Below are positions 62,458 through 64,000 of a DNA stretch of 64,000 nt, in pieces. Position 1 is the stretch's first letter; the number at the start of each line of letters is the position of its first letter. Source of the stretch: CAYLGY01 sp964383325. GTDB lineage: Bacteria; Pseudomonadota; Alphaproteobacteria; Rhizobiales; Rhizobiaceae. A model generated the notes under the pieces. The model made no database searches and was not told the origin of the DNA. It saw only the letters and a list, made by a program, of their open reading frames with translations. The stretch lies in contig CAYLGY010000001.1 of NCBI GenBank assembly GCA_964383325.1, positions 1 to 64,000 on the forward strand. The letters run 5' to 3'. The translations under genes and the position numbers were made by a program.

Positions 62458-63171
62458 CTATACGCCCGGAGGATCCTTGCAGTAGACGGCGCGGTACCAG
62501 ACGGTCGACAGCATCAAGGCGAGGTCGTCGGCGCGGGACGGGTCTTCCTCCTCGAACAGGAAATCGCGCGTCACGATCACTGAATAGAGATAGTGGAAGA
62601 CCATCCCTTCCAGTGCGTGCGCGACCGCAAGCGCGGAGCCGTGCGGGCCGATCTTGTAGTTGCCGCGCCGGGTAATCGACCGCGCGATCGCCTCGATCCA
62701 TTTGAGATGAACTGGGCGCCAGATTTCGCGGAACTCCGGCACCTGGCTCTGGAGCTGCACATGGCACTGCATGAGCCCCGGATTGGCGCGGTAGGCCGCA
62801 AGGAAGAAGCGATTGGTATTGAGGATCGCGTCAAACTCGCTGCGCCCGCGTCCGACCTGCCGCGCCCGTTCGTAGAGATACTCGATGAACTCCAGCACGA
62901 CCTCAATCGCGATCTCGTTCTTGTCCTTGTAGTAGACATAGAACGTTCCGAGCGCGACTTCGGCATAGGCGCAGATGTCCGACACCTTGACGTCCTGATA
63001 GCCGCTTTCCTCGAGCGCGCGGGCGGCAGCGATCTTCAGCCGGTATCTCGTCCGGTCGCCTTTCGACGAGAAGGACAGGGTAGCGAGACCCTCGGCGAGA
63101 TGATCGGCATATTGACCGATCTGGTCATCGATCGCGGCTGCGGCGGTTTTCGATCCGGCTTCACTTGCCAT
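62458..63171 (-). CDS. TetR-family transcriptional regulator
   Basis: A 237-residue regulator. The HTH (about 42-88) reads TRYRLKIAAARALEESGYQDVKVSDICAYAEVALGTFYVYYKDKNEIAIEV, classic TetR. The C-terminal ligand domain is not recognisable; acyl-CoA binding is common in such contexts. It is transcribed away from the thiolase-fold gene across a region with a matching palindrome, and probably represses both operons and itself until a pathway intermediate binds. Confidence 0.92.
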   Translation of the reverse strand: MASEAGSKTAAAAIDDQIGQYADHLAEGLATLSFSSKGDRTRYRLKIAAARALEESGYQDVKVSDICAYAEVALGTFYVYYKDKNEIAIEVVLEFIEYLYERARQVGRGRSEFDAILNTNRFFLAAYRANPGLMQCHVQLQSQVPEFREIWRPVHLKWIEAIARSITRRGNYKIGPHGSALAVAHALEGMVFHYLYSVIVTRDFLFEEEDPSRADDLALMLSTVWYRAVYCKDPPGV

Positions 63172-63259
63172 GGTGGCATCCTTTCAGGGGCGATATTGCA
63201 CCGCGCCCTTCCTGAATCAACCTTGCGTTGGATAGCATGCGTTGACGGACGCAGAAAAT

Positions 63260-63279
63260 TGATATTGACTTCATGTTCA
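63260..63279. promoter_or_regulatory. probable TetR operator, right copy
   Basis: TGATATTGACTTCATGTTCA fits TGA-N3-TGA-N2-TCA-N3-TCA, 89 bases before the TetR start and 96 before the thiolase-fold start. A TATAAT element at 63285-63290 follows directly, so a bound repressor would block the rightward promoter. Confidence 0.75.
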
Positions 63280-63374
63280 TATTGTATAATTCCTGATTTG
63301 GAAATGGCCCGCAAGCTCGGGGGTGCCAGGCGCCGCCCGTTGCTACGGCGGCCCTGTGCAGAACGGAAGATATC

Positions 63375-64000
63375 ATGCCGCATCCACTTGCTTCCTCGCC
63401 TGTCTACATCGTCGGGGCGGCCGAGGCGCCGCTGGGGAAGGTACTCGACCAGAACGAATTCTCGATGGTTGCCATGGCGGCGCAGGAAGCGCTTTCAGAG
63501 GCCGGGTTGGGCATGCGCGACGTGGATGCCGTCTTCACCAACTACATGGGAGAAGAGGGCTCCGTTCAGCTCGGCGAATATCTTGGCCTGCAGCCGCGCT
63601 ATGCCGAATCGTCCGACATGGGCGGCGCCTCTTTCGAGTTCTTCGTGCATCATGCCATGGCCGCGATCGCGACCGGCCGGTGCGAGGTGGCCCTGATCGC
63701 CTACGCTTCGCGCCAGCGCAGCCGGCGGAACCGCAAGAAGTCTGCCGCGGCGCTCGATGGCTCGCTCTCCGCCCAGTTCGAGACACCTTACGGCATCCAT
63801 TTTCCAATCGGCCACTATGCGCTGAGTGCCGCGCGCTACATGCATCAGTACGGGGTCGGGCCCGAACATCTTGCAGAGATCGCAGTCGCAGCGCGCCAGT
63901 GGGCGGCGCTGAATCCGAAGGCGTGGGTCCGCGACCCGCTTACGATCGACGATGTCATGGCCTCGCCGCTGCTTTGCGATCCGCTGCGCAAGCTGGACTG
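63375..64000 (+). CDS. thiolase-fold protein (SCP2/Ltp-type), N-terminal part (runs off window)
   Basis: The frame is open to the window end; 208 residues are visible. The start MPHPLASSPVYIVGAAEAPLG and SVQLGEYLGLQPRYAESSDMGGASFEFFVHHAMAAIATG match lipid-transfer-protein-type thiolases. In true thiolases the nucleophilic Cys stands in this region before A/G-S-G; here it reads DMGGAS (residues 81-86) without Cys. Related proteins lacking it act as aldolases (Ltp2 type) with a DUF35 partner. The C-terminal catalytic residues are beyond the window. Probably first gene of a rightward operon under the TetR protein. Confidence 0.82.
   Translation, partial: MPHPLASSPVYIVGAAEAPLGKVLDQNEFSMVAMAAQEALSEAGLGMRDVDAVFTNYMGEEGSVQLGEYLGLQPRYAESSDMGGASFEFFVHHAMAAIATGRCEVALIAYASRQRSRRNRKKSAAALDGSLSAQFETPYGIHFPIGHYALSAARYMHQYGVGPEHLAEIAVAARQWAALNPKAWVRDPLTIDDVMASPLLCDPLRKLD

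Overview
The window is GC-rich, densely coded DNA from an alphaproteobacterium, most likely of the Hyphomicrobiales (Rhizobiales). The evidence is the cbb3 oxidase operon followed by ccoGHIS (fixNOQP-fixGHIS type), the hmu/hemP haem-uptake block with an IRO-like site, the secA / parvulin / argJ / GNAT / mutT gene order, a putative EcfG-type general-stress promoter, and dispersed palindromic repeats of a kind common in rhizobia. No rRNA, tRNA, CRISPR array, insertion sequence or phage gene was seen.

Layout. 1-6673: end of ccoN, then ccoO, ccoQ, ccoP and ccoGHIS, with a perfect FNR/FixK-type palindrome before ccoG. 6880-8700: pseudoazurin facing an NnrS-family haem-copper membrane protein. 9016-12162: a TRAP transporter with a TakP-like binding protein. 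12434-16480: hemP-hmuSTUV haem uptake. 16534-23981: an Xre-type regulator coupled to six genes resembling hydrogenase-4 subunits (HyfB, C, E, F, G, I). The large subunit has lost the NiFe-binding cysteines, so this looks like an energy-converting-hydrogenase-related (Ehr) complex rather than a hydrogenase. 24058-24573: a possible aminothiazoline-carboxylate hydrolase relative.

24780-34777: twelve tightly packed genes that look like one operon. It holds a split cucumopine-synthase-like pair, a branched-chain-amino-acid-type ABC importer with fused permeases, and a complete PEP-dependent dihydroxyacetone-kinase relay (DhaL, DhaM, HPr, enzyme I, an HTH protein, DhaK). This combination is the best candidate for an undescribed uptake-and-phosphorylation pathway. 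35118-42106 is housekeeping: cold-shock protein, secA, parvulin, argJ, GNAT, mutT. 42078-51289 holds stress-type membrane proteins, an acyl-CoA carboxylase pair (mccBA type), HdeD, and a VOC / DUF1428 operon divergent from an HxlR regulator.

51357-64000: a second catabolic cluster. It has a spermidine/putrescine-type ABC importer, an amidohydrolase, an aminotransferase, an acyl-CoA ligase, a split MFE-2-like dehydrogenase/hydratase, a second MaoC pair, a TetR regulator, and a thiolase-fold protein cut by the window end. Two matching 20-bp imperfect palindromes (TGA-N3-TGA-N2-TCA-N3-TCA) lie in the two divergent intergenic regions of this cluster and probably are the TetR operators. The likely logic is import of an amine or amide, removal of nitrogen, CoA activation and beta-oxidation-like shortening.
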